From the NCBI RefSeq assembly GCF_000422725.1, contig NZ_KE383911.1, forward strand, positions 62,001-126,000: DNA of 64,000 nt, read 5' to 3'. The first letter of the stretch is position 1; every line of letters begins with the position of its first letter. A program made the position numbers and the translations under genes. The notes beneath the pieces are model-generated. The model did not search any database. It saw only the letters and a list, made by a program, of their open reading frames with translations, and had not been told where the DNA came from. This document shows, in pieces, positions 33,692 through 42,102 of this stretch. Source of the DNA: Flavobacterium subsaxonicum WB 4.1-42 = DSM 21790. GTDB lineage: Bacteria; Bacteroidota; Bacteroidia; Flavobacteriales; Flavobacteriaceae.

Positions 33692-34150
33692 ATGGAAAAT
33701 AATAAAAACCAGGATATTGTAAAAAATGTCTTCACAAAATTCCTGGAAGACAAGGGCCACAGGAAAACTCCTGAGCGCTACGCCATATTACAGGAAATTT
33801 ACAACAGCCTTGAGCATTTTGACATTGAATCGCTGTATATTAAAATGAAGAACAAAAACTACCGTGTTAGCCGCGCAACGCTATACAACACGATAGAATT
33901 GCTGTTAGAATGCGGCCTGGTTAGGCGCCACCAGTTTGGCCAGAACCAAAGCCACTACGAGAAATCGTATTTTGATAAACAGCACGACCATATTATTATG
34001 ACCGATACCGGAGAGGTAATTGAGTTTTGCGACCCAAGGATACAGTCTATTAAAAAAACAATAGAAGAGATTTTTGGTATTGAAATTCATAACCATTCTT
34101 TATACCTTTACGGCAATAAAAAACAGCCCGCCGCCGAGACCGAGAGTTAA
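33692..34150 (+). CDS. Fur-family transcriptional regulator lacking the CxxC zinc site
   Basis: 152 residues from the ATG; a TTG five codons upstream lies in the promoter region. N-terminal winged helix (HRKTPERYAILQEIY, YRVSRATLYNTIELL) and the dimerisation domain with KQHDHIIMTDTGEVIEF and HNHSLYLYG. In typical Fur the segment after HDH reads C-x-x-C; here those positions are Met and Thr, so the usual structural zinc site is missing while the His-Asp-His sensing residues remain. Regulated metal or signal is therefore uncertain. It lies upstream of purA, separated by a terminator. Confidence 0.88.
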   Translation: MENNKNQDIVKNVFTKFLEDKGHRKTPERYAILQEIYNSLEHFDIESLYIKMKNKNYRVSRATLYNTIELLLECGLVRRHQFGQNQSHYEKSYFDKQHDHIIMTDTGEVIEFCDPRIQSIKKTIEEIFGIEIHNHSLYLYGNKKQPAAETES

Positions 34151-34179
34151 TTAAACCCGGGCTTGTGCAATGGCAAAGC

Positions 34180-34212
34180 AAACCAACCCTGCATAAGGAT
34201 TGGTTTTTGTTT
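34180..34212 (+). terminator. Terminator after the Fur-family gene
   Basis: AACCAA-C-CCT and AGG-A-TTGGTT pair around a 5-nt loop, followed by a T-rich tract, 30 bp past the stop. Confidence 0.7.
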
Positions 34213-34260
34213 TTAAAAGATTATAACATTTACGCAAAATATAAACAAACTTAAAAAGGA

Positions 34261-35532
34261 ATGACCGTAGATTTACTGCTCGGATTACAGTGGGGCGACG
34301 AAGGCAAAGGAAAAATTGTTGATGTACTCACTTCTGGATATGATATTATTGCCCGTTTTCAGGGAGGCCCAAATGCAGGCCACACTTTGGAGTTTGACGG
34401 CATAAAACACGTGTTAAGAACTATACCATCGGGTATTTTCCATAAAAAATCGGTTAATATTATTGGTAACGGTGTAGTTATAGACCCGGTAGTTTTCCAG
34501 AAAGAGCTGGAAGGACTGGAGAAATTTAATATCGACATTAAATCGCGTCTTCTTATTTCGCGTAAAGCCCACCTTATATTGCCAACCCACCGACTTTTAG
34601 ATGCTGCATCTGAGGCTTCTAAGGGCAAAGCAAAAATTGGCTCTACCCTTAAAGGTATTGGCCCAACCTATATGGATAAAACCGGCAGGAACGGCATACG
34701 TGTTGGCGATATAGAGCTTACTAACTTTAAAGACCACTACCGTGCCCTGGCAGATAAGCACCAGGCCATGATAGACTTTTATAACGTAGACCTTGAGTAC
34801 GATCTTGAAGAGCTTGAAACAGAGTTTTTTGAAGCCGTTGAAGTTTTAAAAACACTACAGTTTATTGATAGCGAAGAGTACCTTAACAAAGCCATGAAAG
34901 AAGGAAAATCGATCCTTGCCGAAGGTGCACAGGGTTCTCTTTTAGATATCGACTTTGGTACGTATCCGTTTGTAACATCTTCTAACACCACTGCTGCAGG
35001 TGCATGTACCGGTTTAGGTATTGCCCCAAACAGGGTTAAAGATGTATTTGGTATATTTAAGGCATACACTACCCGTGTGGGTAGCGGCCCTTTCCCTACT
35101 GAGTTGTTTGACGAAGACGGTGCTACTATGGCACGCGTTGGTAACGAGTTTGGCTCGGTTACCGGCAGGGCGCGCCGTTGCGGCTGGTTAGACCTTGTTG
35201 CACTTAAATATGCGGTTCAGGTTAACGGTGTTACACAATTGTATATGATGAAGGGCGATGTACTTTCGGGCTTTGATACCCTAAAAGTGTGTACTGCCTA
35301 TAAATATAAAGGAGAAGAAACATCGTACCTGCCTTACAACATTGAGCCGGAAAATGTTACCCCGGTATTTGTTGAGAAAAAAGGCTGGGCTGCCGATCTT
35401 ACAGGTATGACTACCTATGAGGAGCTTCCGGCAGAACTTAAAGAATACATTGAGTTTATAGAAAAAGAGGTAGAAGTACCTATAAAAGTTATCTCGGTGG
35501 GCCCGGACAGGACCCAGACGATAATGAAATAA
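34261..35532 (+). CDS. purA: Adenylosuccinate synthase
   Basis: First committed step from IMP to AMP, GTP-dependent. 423 residues, usual length. Active-site loop GLQWGDEGKGKIVD at the start (catalytic Asp and the His in GPNAGHTL), IGSTLKGIGPTYMDK (~128), EGAQGSLLDIDFGTYPFVTSSN (positions ~219-240) and the GTP-site GPDRTQT at the C terminus. Preceded by A-rich sequence ending AAAAAGGA. Confidence 0.97.
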   Translation: MTVDLLLGLQWGDEGKGKIVDVLTSGYDIIARFQGGPNAGHTLEFDGIKHVLRTIPSGIFHKKSVNIIGNGVVIDPVVFQKELEGLEKFNIDIKSRLLISRKAHLILPTHRLLDAASEASKGKAKIGSTLKGIGPTYMDKTGRNGIRVGDIELTNFKDHYRALADKHQAMIDFYNVDLEYDLEELETEFFEAVEVLKTLQFIDSEEYLNKAMKEGKSILAEGAQGSLLDIDFGTYPFVTSSNTTAAGACTGLGIAPNRVKDVFGIFKAYTTRVGSGPFPTELFDEDGATMARVGNEFGSVTGRARRCGWLDLVALKYAVQVNGVTQLYMMKGDVLSGFDTLKVCTAYKYKGEETSYLPYNIEPENVTPVFVEKKGWAADLTGMTTYEELPAELKEYIEFIEKEVEVPIKVISVGPDRTQTIMK

Positions 35533-35537
35533 TTTTT

Positions 35538-35566
35538 AAAAGGCCGTTCGAGAGAATGGCCTTTTT
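35538..35566 (+). terminator. purA terminator
   Basis: AAAAGGCC and GGCCTTTTT around a 12-nt loop, 5 bp past the stop. Confidence 0.85.
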
Positions 35567-35571
35567 GTTTT

Positions 35572-35727
35572 CATCCTCTCCCCAACCCTCTCCACACGAG
35601 CGCAGCTAACTGGCGAAGCAAAGGAGAGGGATAGCTCACTCAACCGTTGTTGAAATGCATTAGTCATATCCGAACTGTACCCGTTTTCGGCTCCCCTCTC
35701 CTTCGGAGAGGGGTTGGGGGTGAGGAC
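35572..35727. repeat. Inverted-repeat element of the CCCTCTCC family
   Basis: Left arm TCCTCTCCCCAACCCTCTCC at 35574 and right arm GGAGAGGGGTTGGGGGTGAG ending near 35725 are imperfect inverted copies. The right half also has its own hairpin CCCTCTCCTTCGGAGAGGG. The middle ~110 bp have no ORF. Such C/G-rich palindromes recur between genes in many Bacteroidota. The rest of the 300-bp gap holds the next promoter. Confidence 0.75.
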
Positions 35728-35833
35728 TGAAACGAACAACAATCCCTCCCCAAAATTTTCGTTTTAATCTTCGGTAAAAGCGGCCTGCTTATTGTAATGT
35801 ATTTTACGTAAATTTGCCACAAAATTCTTAGCC

Positions 35834-37531
35834 TTGAAAAAACTCTTTTTCATTATAATAAGCATCGTCCTTTGGGGCGTACCCTCTGTTGCACAGGATA
35901 AAAAGAAGATAATTATAGAAAATGCCGACTTTATAGACCGCAACCAGACCGAGATTCCCGGGGCTGTGGTGCTTACCGGCAACGTTCGCATTTTGCACGA
36001 TGGCGTTAAAATGTCGTGTAACAAAGCCTACCAGTTTGAAAGCGAGAACTATATAAAAGGTTTTGGTAACGTGGTTATGAACCAGGGCGATACCATTTTT
36101 ATGAACAGCAAATATGCCGAATACAACGGCGACAAAAAGTTTGCTTTTGCCAGTGGCGATGTTAGCATGCGCTCTCCGGAAATGCGCCTTACTACCGATA
36201 CCGTTTATTTTGACCGTAACATTCAGGAGGCCTATTACAACTCCTACGGCACCATTGTAAACGACAAGAACACCCTAAAAAGCAAGTCGGGCCGTTATTT
36301 TATGACCCAGAAAAAATACCAGTTTACCACCGCGGTTACCCTTACCAATCCAGAGTATGTAATGAAATCCAACCATCTGGATTACTTTACCAATTCGGGG
36401 CACTCCTACGTTTTTGGGCCAACCACCATTACCGGTAAAACCAGTTTTATTTATACCGAAAAAGGCTTTTACGACACCAAGAAAAACGTGGCGCACCTGC
36501 TTACCAAATCGTACATAAAATACGATACCCAGCTTATTAAGGGCGACAGTATTTATTACGACCGAAAGCGGGAATTTTCATCTGCCACCAATAACGTAAG
36601 CGTTACAGATACTGTAAATAAATTCGACATTAAAGGCCATTATGGCGAGGTTTACAAACTAAAAGATTCGCTTTTTATAACCAAACACGCCGTTGCAACC
36701 ACGTTGGTAGAACAGGATTCGCTTTACACCCACGCCAAGCGCATGGTGGTTACCGGCAAGCCGGGCTTCAGGATTATGAGGGGGTATAACGATGCCCGTT
36801 TTTATAAAACCGATATGAGCGGCAAGTGCGACTCCATACACTCTAACGAGGCTATTGGCCTTACGCAGCTTATTAAAAGGCCGGTAGTGTGGAATGGCGA
36901 AAGCCAGGTAACCGGAGATGTTATCCACCTTATAAGTAATAGCAAGACCGAGCAACTCGATTCCATCAAAGTCCTCAACAATGCGTTTATCGTACAAAAA
37001 GATACTATATGGTCTAAAGTGCACCCTGATAAGCCCCGGTACAGCCAGATTAAGGGTGTAAACCTGTACGGTAAATTCAGAGATAATAAACTGTATGAAA
37101 TAGACCTTATAAAAAACACCGAGAAGCTGTACTATATGTATAACGATGGCGGTACTGAGCTAATTGGCATCGATAAAGGCATTAGCAGCAAGATACACAT
37201 AGAGCTGGAAAATAACCAGATTGTAGTGGTACAGTCGCTTGTAATGCCAAAGAGCACCAGCTATCCTGATGCCGACCTGGATGAAAATGCACGCAAGCTT
37301 AAAAACTTTGTTTGGCGGGGCGACGAACGGATACTGACAAAGGATGATATTTTTCCGCAGGAAGAAAAAGACCTGCATGAGGCCATCCTTAAAAAAACCC
37401 GCGCGACCGCAAAAGTAGTAGACAAACCTATGGAGGTAATGCAGGAAACCCTGGATTACGATAAAGACCACCCGAAACCTAAGCCAAAGCCGGAGGCAGC
37501 TCCGCCGGCAGCAGCCAAGAGTGGGCAGTAA
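35834..37531 (+). CDS. OstA/LptA-like LPS-transport protein, TTG start
   Basis: 565 residues. N-terminal signal peptide MKKLFFIIISIVLWGVPSVA starts at a TTG; no in-frame ATG gives a signal peptide, and a -7 box TAAATTTG at 35809-35816 is only 17 bp upstream. The mature protein has long stretches of OstA-type beta-jellyroll repeats (LTGNVRILHDGVKMSCNKAY, FGNVVMNQGDTIFMNSKYA) as in the periplasmic LptA bridge and LptD N-domain. The C terminus is Pro/Lys/Ala-rich. Likely shuttles LPS between membranes. It is much longer than E. coli LptA, typical of Bacteroidota. Confidence 0.88.
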   Translation: MKKLFFIIISIVLWGVPSVAQDKKKIIIENADFIDRNQTEIPGAVVLTGNVRILHDGVKMSCNKAYQFESENYIKGFGNVVMNQGDTIFMNSKYAEYNGDKKFAFASGDVSMRSPEMRLTTDTVYFDRNIQEAYYNSYGTIVNDKNTLKSKSGRYFMTQKKYQFTTAVTLTNPEYVMKSNHLDYFTNSGHSYVFGPTTITGKTSFIYTEKGFYDTKKNVAHLLTKSYIKYDTQLIKGDSIYYDRKREFSSATNNVSVTDTVNKFDIKGHYGEVYKLKDSLFITKHAVATTLVEQDSLYTHAKRMVVTGKPGFRIMRGYNDARFYKTDMSGKCDSIHSNEAIGLTQLIKRPVVWNGESQVTGDVIHLISNSKTEQLDSIKVLNNAFIVQKDTIWSKVHPDKPRYSQIKGVNLYGKFRDNKLYEIDLIKNTEKLYYMYNDGGTELIGIDKGISSKIHIELENNQIVVVQSLVMPKSTSYPDADLDENARKLKNFVWRGDERILTKDDIFPQEEKDLHEAILKKTRATAKVVDKPMEVMQETLDYDKDHPKPKPKPEAAPPAAAKSGQ

Positions 37532-37635
37532 ACAGTATTCAGTTTACAGATTGGGCAGCAGTCAGTGTTCAGTTTACAGTCGCGGTTTCCAGATTGGGCA
37601 GTAGTCAGTGTTCAGTCGCAGTTTACAGTCGCGTT
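37528..37635. repeat. Degenerate CAGTNTTCAGTTTACAG array
   Basis: The unit CAGTGTTCAGTTTACAG with spacers TCGCGGTTT and AGATTGGGCAG occurs about three times in 105 bp right after (and touching) the stop codon of the OstA-like gene. No ORF. Copies differ by small insertions. Confidence 0.65.
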
Positions 37636-37636
37636 T

Positions 37637-37843
37637 GTCATTCTGAGCGGAGTGCAACGGAGTCGAAGAATCTATATAAATCACTATCTCATAAAGATAA
37701 GTCAAGCAAAACTAATACACTATTTGTCATTCTGAGCGGAGTGCAACGGAGTCGAAGAATCTCACATAAAGAATGAATACGCAGTATGTTATACGTAACG
37801 AAATCAGAACATCATAAAAGATTTCTCCTATCGTCGAAATGAC
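37637..37843. repeat. Direct repeats of the GTCATTCTGAG family plus an inverted half-site
   Basis: A 37-bp sequence beginning GTCATTCTGAGCGGAGTGCA and ending GAGTCGAAGAATCT occurs twice without change (37637-37673 and 37726-37762). A diverged inverted copy AGATTTCTCC...GAAATGAC lies at 37819-37843. No gene in the interval. Confidence 0.85.
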
Positions 37844-37877
37844 ATTACCTGCGTAAAAATTACAAGAATAAAATACC

Positions 37878-39071
37878 ATGATTAACGATTTTTACAACTA
37901 CCAGGCACAAACCTCCCCCTACCCGTTAGGCATGGAAGTTTCGCATGCCGAGGGCTCTTATATATACGATACCGCCGGTAAATCGTACCTTGATTTTGTG
38001 GCTGGCGTATCGGCAACCAGCCTTGGGCACAAAAATGCCCGCATTAACCAGGCCATTATAGACCAGCTAAATAAATACAGCCACGTAATGGTGTATGGCG
38101 AATATGCCCAGAACCCGGCAACAGAATTATGCCGCCTTTTGGCTGAAAACATGCCTGCCCCGCTTAGCAAAACATACCTTACCAACAGCGGTACTGAGGC
38201 TACAGAGGGTGCCCTTAAACTGGCGCGCAGGGTAACAGGCAGGAGCCAGCTTATTTCGTGCCATCATGCTTATCATGGCAATACAATGGGCTCAATGAGC
38301 GTTATGGGTCATGAGGAGCGCAAGCAGATATTTCGTCCCCTGGTGCCCGATGTAGATTTTATTACGTTTAACAACGAAGAAGACCTGCAAAAAATAACCA
38401 CCAAAACAGCCGGTATTATACTGGAAACTATACAGGGAGGCGCCGGATTTATTCAGCCGCATAACGACTTTCTTAAAAAAGTAAGGCAGCGCTGTACCGA
38501 AGTAGGCGCCGTTATGATACTCGACGAAATTCAGCCCGGCTTTGGCCGTACCGGTAAATTATTCGGGTTCCAGAATTATGATGTAGTGCCCGATGTTGTT
38601 GTAATGGGCAAAGGCATGGGCGGTGGCATGCCGGTGGGTGCATTTACGGCATCGCCAGCCATGATGGATTTGCTAAGCCACGACCCTAAATTGGGCCATA
38701 TAACCACTTTTGGCGGCCATCCGGTAATTGCTGCGGCTTGTTTGGCTACCTTGCAGGAAATACTGGAGACTGACATTATGGCGCAGGCGCTTGAAAAAGA
38801 AAAATTGTTCCGCAGCCTGTTAGTGCACCCGCTTATTACAGAGGTGCGCGGCGAAGGCCTTATGATTGCCGCCATGACCGAAAGGCCCGATATAACTGAC
38901 GAAGTTATACTTAGGTGCCACAAAAGAGGCCTTATTTTATTCTGGCTTTTGTTCGAAGGGCGCGCCATCAGGATAACACCGCCACTAACCATCTCTAATG
39001 ATGAAATTAAAGAAGGGTGTGGCATTATTATTGAAGTTATGAACGAGATTCTTGAAGAACAAAAAAATTAA
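37878..39071 (+). CDS. Class III PLP-dependent aminotransferase
   Basis: 397 residues, fold type I, ornithine/acetylornithine aminotransferase group. TNSGTEATEGALKLARR (~103), LDEIQPGFGRTGKLF (~217) with the PLP-contacting Asp, and the PLP Lys in VMGKGMGGGMPVGAF (~242). Substrate is not certain: related flavobacterial proteins are called aspartate aminotransferase-family protein, and no arginine-pathway genes are adjacent. It is followed by a TPR gene about 100 bp downstream. Confidence 0.9.
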   Translation: MINDFYNYQAQTSPYPLGMEVSHAEGSYIYDTAGKSYLDFVAGVSATSLGHKNARINQAIIDQLNKYSHVMVYGEYAQNPATELCRLLAENMPAPLSKTYLTNSGTEATEGALKLARRVTGRSQLISCHHAYHGNTMGSMSVMGHEERKQIFRPLVPDVDFITFNNEEDLQKITTKTAGIILETIQGGAGFIQPHNDFLKKVRQRCTEVGAVMILDEIQPGFGRTGKLFGFQNYDVVPDVVVMGKGMGGGMPVGAFTASPAMMDLLSHDPKLGHITTFGGHPVIAAACLATLQEILETDIMAQALEKEKLFRSLLVHPLITEVRGEGLMIAAMTERPDITDEVILRCHKRGLILFWLLFEGRAIRITPPLTISNDEIKEGCGIIIEVMNEILEEQKN

Positions 39072-39173
39072 CTTTAAAAATTGTTAATTAAATTGTTTAA
39101 AAGAAATCTAAACAAATTCCTTTTTAGCTAAAGTTTTCGTAACTTTAAGAAGGATAATTTTAAACAAAGGAGT

Positions 39174-40571
39174 ATGAATCTGAGCCACGAAGAAGAAGAT
39201 CGCAGTTTATCCCTATCAAAATTTGAGTCGATGCTGAAAACCAACAAAGTTTTCTTTTTTGACTCTGAGGAGTTTGAAGATATCATCCTTCATTACCTCG
39301 ATACCGGAAAAATTAATTTGGCTAAGAAGGCCTTAAAATTGGGCCTGGAACAACATCCCAGGTCAACAGGCTTAAAATTAGTACAGGTAGAAATTTTAGT
39401 TTTTGATGATAAGCTTGATATCGCCGAAAGGTTATTAAACGACCTGTACGCTATTGAGCCAACTAATGAAGAAATTTACATACAAAAAGCCAATATTTAC
39501 AGCAAGAGAGACCAACATGACAAAGCTGTAGAATACCTTGAAATTGCCCTTAAATATACCGATGACTTTGCCGATGTGTACTCGCTTATTGGCATGGAAT
39601 ACCTTTTTATGGACAATTTAGAACTTGCTAAAGAGAGTTTTATTAAGTGCCTGGAAGAAGATACCGAAGACCACTCTGCACTGTATAACGTAGTGTATTG
39701 CTTCGACTTTTTAGACCAGAACCTTGAGGCTATCGAGTTTTTAAACAGCTTTATAGACAAAAACCCGTACAGCGAGGTAGCATGGCACCAACTGGGCAGG
39801 CAGTACCACGCCATAAAAGATTATGAGGGTGCCCTGCGCGCGTTTGAATATGCCACGCTTATAGACGATAGTTTTCTGGGTGCGTTTCTTGAAAAAGCAA
39901 AAACATTAGAAAAACTAAAACGTTGGGAAGATGCCATTGCCTGCTACCAGACCACTATGGAGTTAGACGATCCTACGTCTTTTGCACTGCTGCGTGTGGG
40001 TAAATGTTACGAGCGCCTTGGTAATTTAGAAAAAGCACTTAAATACTACCTGAAAACGGTTCACGAAGACCCGTTGTTAGATAAAGCCTGGATAGCCATT
40101 ACCGACTTTTACATTCGCCGTAAAAACTACCAGAAAGCACTTTACTATGTAAACAAGGCTATTGGCATAGATAACGAAAACAAACTGTACTGGAAACGCT
40201 ACGCCACCATTAACAATGCCCTGCATTTTCATGAAGAGGCTGAGGAAGGCTACCGTAAAGCAGTAGAGTTTGGCGATTATGCTGTAGATACGTGGTTATT
40301 CTGGACCGATACGTTACAGTTTTTAGGTGAGTATGATACTGCCATTAACACCCTATTACAAGCCTGCGAATACTATCCTGAAGAATACGAGATTGAATAC
40401 CGCCTTGCCGGTTTGTACATTATGATGCAGGAAACAGATAAAGGCGTTTTTCACCTTAGTAACGGTTTAAGGCTTAACTACAAGCACCATACCTTGCTGG
40501 AAGATTACTTTCCTAACGAATTCGCAAGTCCGTTAGTGCAGGAAATCATTACAAAGCATAAAAAGAAATAA
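39174..40571 (+). CDS. Tetratricopeptide-repeat protein
   Basis: 465 residues, cytoplasmic (no signal). Almost entirely helical with about ten TPR units from ~50 to ~430, for example DKAVEYLEIALKYTDDFADVY and LEKALKYYLKTVHEDPLLDK (each unit 34 residues). A scaffold; partners unknown. The start is well defined by AAAGGAG 4 nt before the ATG. It is a conserved flavobacterial gene upstream of aroE here. Confidence 0.9.
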   Translation: MNLSHEEEDRSLSLSKFESMLKTNKVFFFDSEEFEDIILHYLDTGKINLAKKALKLGLEQHPRSTGLKLVQVEILVFDDKLDIAERLLNDLYAIEPTNEEIYIQKANIYSKRDQHDKAVEYLEIALKYTDDFADVYSLIGMEYLFMDNLELAKESFIKCLEEDTEDHSALYNVVYCFDFLDQNLEAIEFLNSFIDKNPYSEVAWHQLGRQYHAIKDYEGALRAFEYATLIDDSFLGAFLEKAKTLEKLKRWEDAIACYQTTMELDDPTSFALLRVGKCYERLGNLEKALKYYLKTVHEDPLLDKAWIAITDFYIRRKNYQKALYYVNKAIGIDNENKLYWKRYATINNALHFHEEAEEGYRKAVEFGDYAVDTWLFWTDTLQFLGEYDTAINTLLQACEYYPEEYEIEYRLAGLYIMMQETDKGVFHLSNGLRLNYKHHTLLEDYFPNEFASPLVQEIITKHKKK

Positions 40572-40586
40572 TTTTTTATAACATAT

Positions 40587-40627
40587 AAAAATCCGGCACT
40601 CTGCTAAAGCGGTATGCCGGTTTTTTA
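40587..40627 (+). terminator. Terminator of the TPR gene
   Basis: ATCCGGCA and TGCCGGTTTTTT with a 16-nt loop, 20 bp beyond the stop. Confidence 0.8.
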
Positions 40628-40693
40628 TGCCGTATAATTTGTATATTACTATCTTCGTTAATCTTATTAATATCATACGATAATTTGCCTGCT

Positions 40694-41089
40694 ATGAAAA
40701 GAATACTCTTTATATTATTATTAGTGCAATGCACTGTTTTTAGTCAGGAAATTAAAGAAGCTGAGGTAGCTGATACCCTAAAAACCGAAATATCATTACT
40801 TAGCCCGGAAAACCTTAAAACAATTAATGTTCAGATTTCCAAATTTATAAATGTTCCACCTAATACTCCTAAAGGAGTTTATAGGGTATATATAAAATTT
40901 AAAATATTGGAAGACAACACCCTAAGCGATCTTAAAATAGTAAAAGACCCCGGCTATGGCTTAGGTAACGAAGTAAAAAAAGTTTTTAACAAACTCCCCT
41001 CAACCGATCCAGATTTTATTTTAAAGCTTAAAGGAGACAATAAAGTTGGTTTTTTCTATTTACCTGTAACCGTACATATTCTCAAATAA
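40694..41089 (+). CDS. Small secreted TonB-C-like protein
   Basis: 131 residues from the ATG that begins the signal peptide (MKRILFILLLVQCTVFSQ). The mature region resembles the TonB C-terminal fold: FINVPPNTPKGVYRVYIKF, then L-S-D-L-K-I-V-K-D-P-G-Y-G and a final LPVTVHI. It lacks a transmembrane plus Pro-rich spacer, so it is not itself an energy transducer. Role unknown; monocistronic by position. Confidence 0.65.
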   Translation: MKRILFILLLVQCTVFSQEIKEAEVADTLKTEISLLSPENLKTINVQISKFINVPPNTPKGVYRVYIKFKILEDNTLSDLKIVKDPGYGLGNEVKKVFNKLPSTDPDFILKLKGDNKVGFFYLPVTVHILK

Positions 41090-41214
41090 TTACCCTCTTT
41101 ATTTTTCTAAACTTTATAAAATAATTAAAAGATATAAGATAAATCCCTACTTTAGGCATACCATTAATACTGTGTAAAACGCAGTTATCATTGTAATATG
41201 AATCATTTACTTAA

Positions 41215-41958
41215 ATGAAACCAAAGATATTTGGCCTTGTAGGCCGCAACATAAGCTATTCGTTTTCGGCGGGGTATTTTAAAGAAAAGTTTAAAAAAGC
41301 CAACCTTAAAAAATACACCTACACCAATTTCGACATCCCAACCATTAAGCAACTGCCCGATATTTTGCGCCTTACCAAAGGCTTAAAAGGGGTTAACGTA
41401 ACCATTCCGTATAAAGAAGAGGTTATTCCGCTACTGGATTCGCTTTCTAAAAACGCCAGAATAATTGGCGCGGTTAACACCATTACCATAGATAAAAAAG
41501 GCCGCACTAAAGGTTATAACACCGATCATTACGGCTTTAAAAAGGCACTCAAGCCTTTGTTAGAAGAGCATCATACCAAAGCCCTGATATTAGGTACAGG
41601 TGGGGCATCTAAAGCTATTGCCTATGCCCTTCGCAAATTAAATATAGAGTACGATTTTGTTTCGCGCACCGGTACCGATGTTATTTATGCGTACCAGGAC
41701 CTTACGCCCGAAGTATTTGCCGACTATCAAATTGTTATCAACACCACCCCTATTGGTACCTTTCCGGAAGTAGATGCTGCCCCACCATTAGATTACGCGT
41801 TGTTTACACCCAACCATATTGCGTTCGACCTGGTGTATAACCCGGAGGAAACCAAATTCTTACGGCTGGCCAAGGCTCAGGGTGCGGCCACTAAAAACGG
41901 GTACGACATGCTGGTGCACCAGGCAGAAAAGGCCTGGGCAATATGGAATAAAAAATAA
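41215..41958 (+). CDS. aroE: Shikimate dehydrogenase
   Basis: Reduces 3-dehydroshikimate with NADPH in aromatic amino-acid synthesis. 247 residues, a little shorter than E. coli AroE (272). Substrate site YSFSAGYF and NVTIPYKEEV with catalytic Lys (~66), GAVNTI and NTDHYGF with catalytic Asp (~102), the nucleotide loop GTGGASKAIAYAL (~121) and the C-terminal NGYDMLVHQAEKAW. About 145 bp downstream of aroE begins the DUF349 gene. Confidence 0.95.
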   Translation: MKPKIFGLVGRNISYSFSAGYFKEKFKKANLKKYTYTNFDIPTIKQLPDILRLTKGLKGVNVTIPYKEEVIPLLDSLSKNARIIGAVNTITIDKKGRTKGYNTDHYGFKKALKPLLEEHHTKALILGTGGASKAIAYALRKLNIEYDFVSRTGTDVIYAYQDLTPEVFADYQIVINTTPIGTFPEVDAAPPLDYALFTPNHIAFDLVYNPEETKFLRLAKAQGAATKNGYDMLVHQAEKAWAIWNKK

Positions 41959-42102
41959 TTCTTACGTAACCTTTAATTAAAATCGCATTTTTTGTTTCAA
42001 AAAAATAACAAAAGTGATAGAAATTAATGTTTTTCTTTGAATTTTAAACTGCCTTTACTATCTTTCGGCAATAAAGCAGTTAAACCCTTAAGCATTTATA
42101 CA

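Noticed and set aside
37637..37762. CRISPR array from the repeated 37-mers
   Set aside because: Only two direct repeats with an 89-bp spacer, sequence of a known Bacteroidota repeat type, and no cas genes.
42037..42102. Longer N terminus for the DUF349 protein
   Set aside because: It relies on a TTG and overlaps the likely promoter; the ATG at 42103 gives the acidic start directly.
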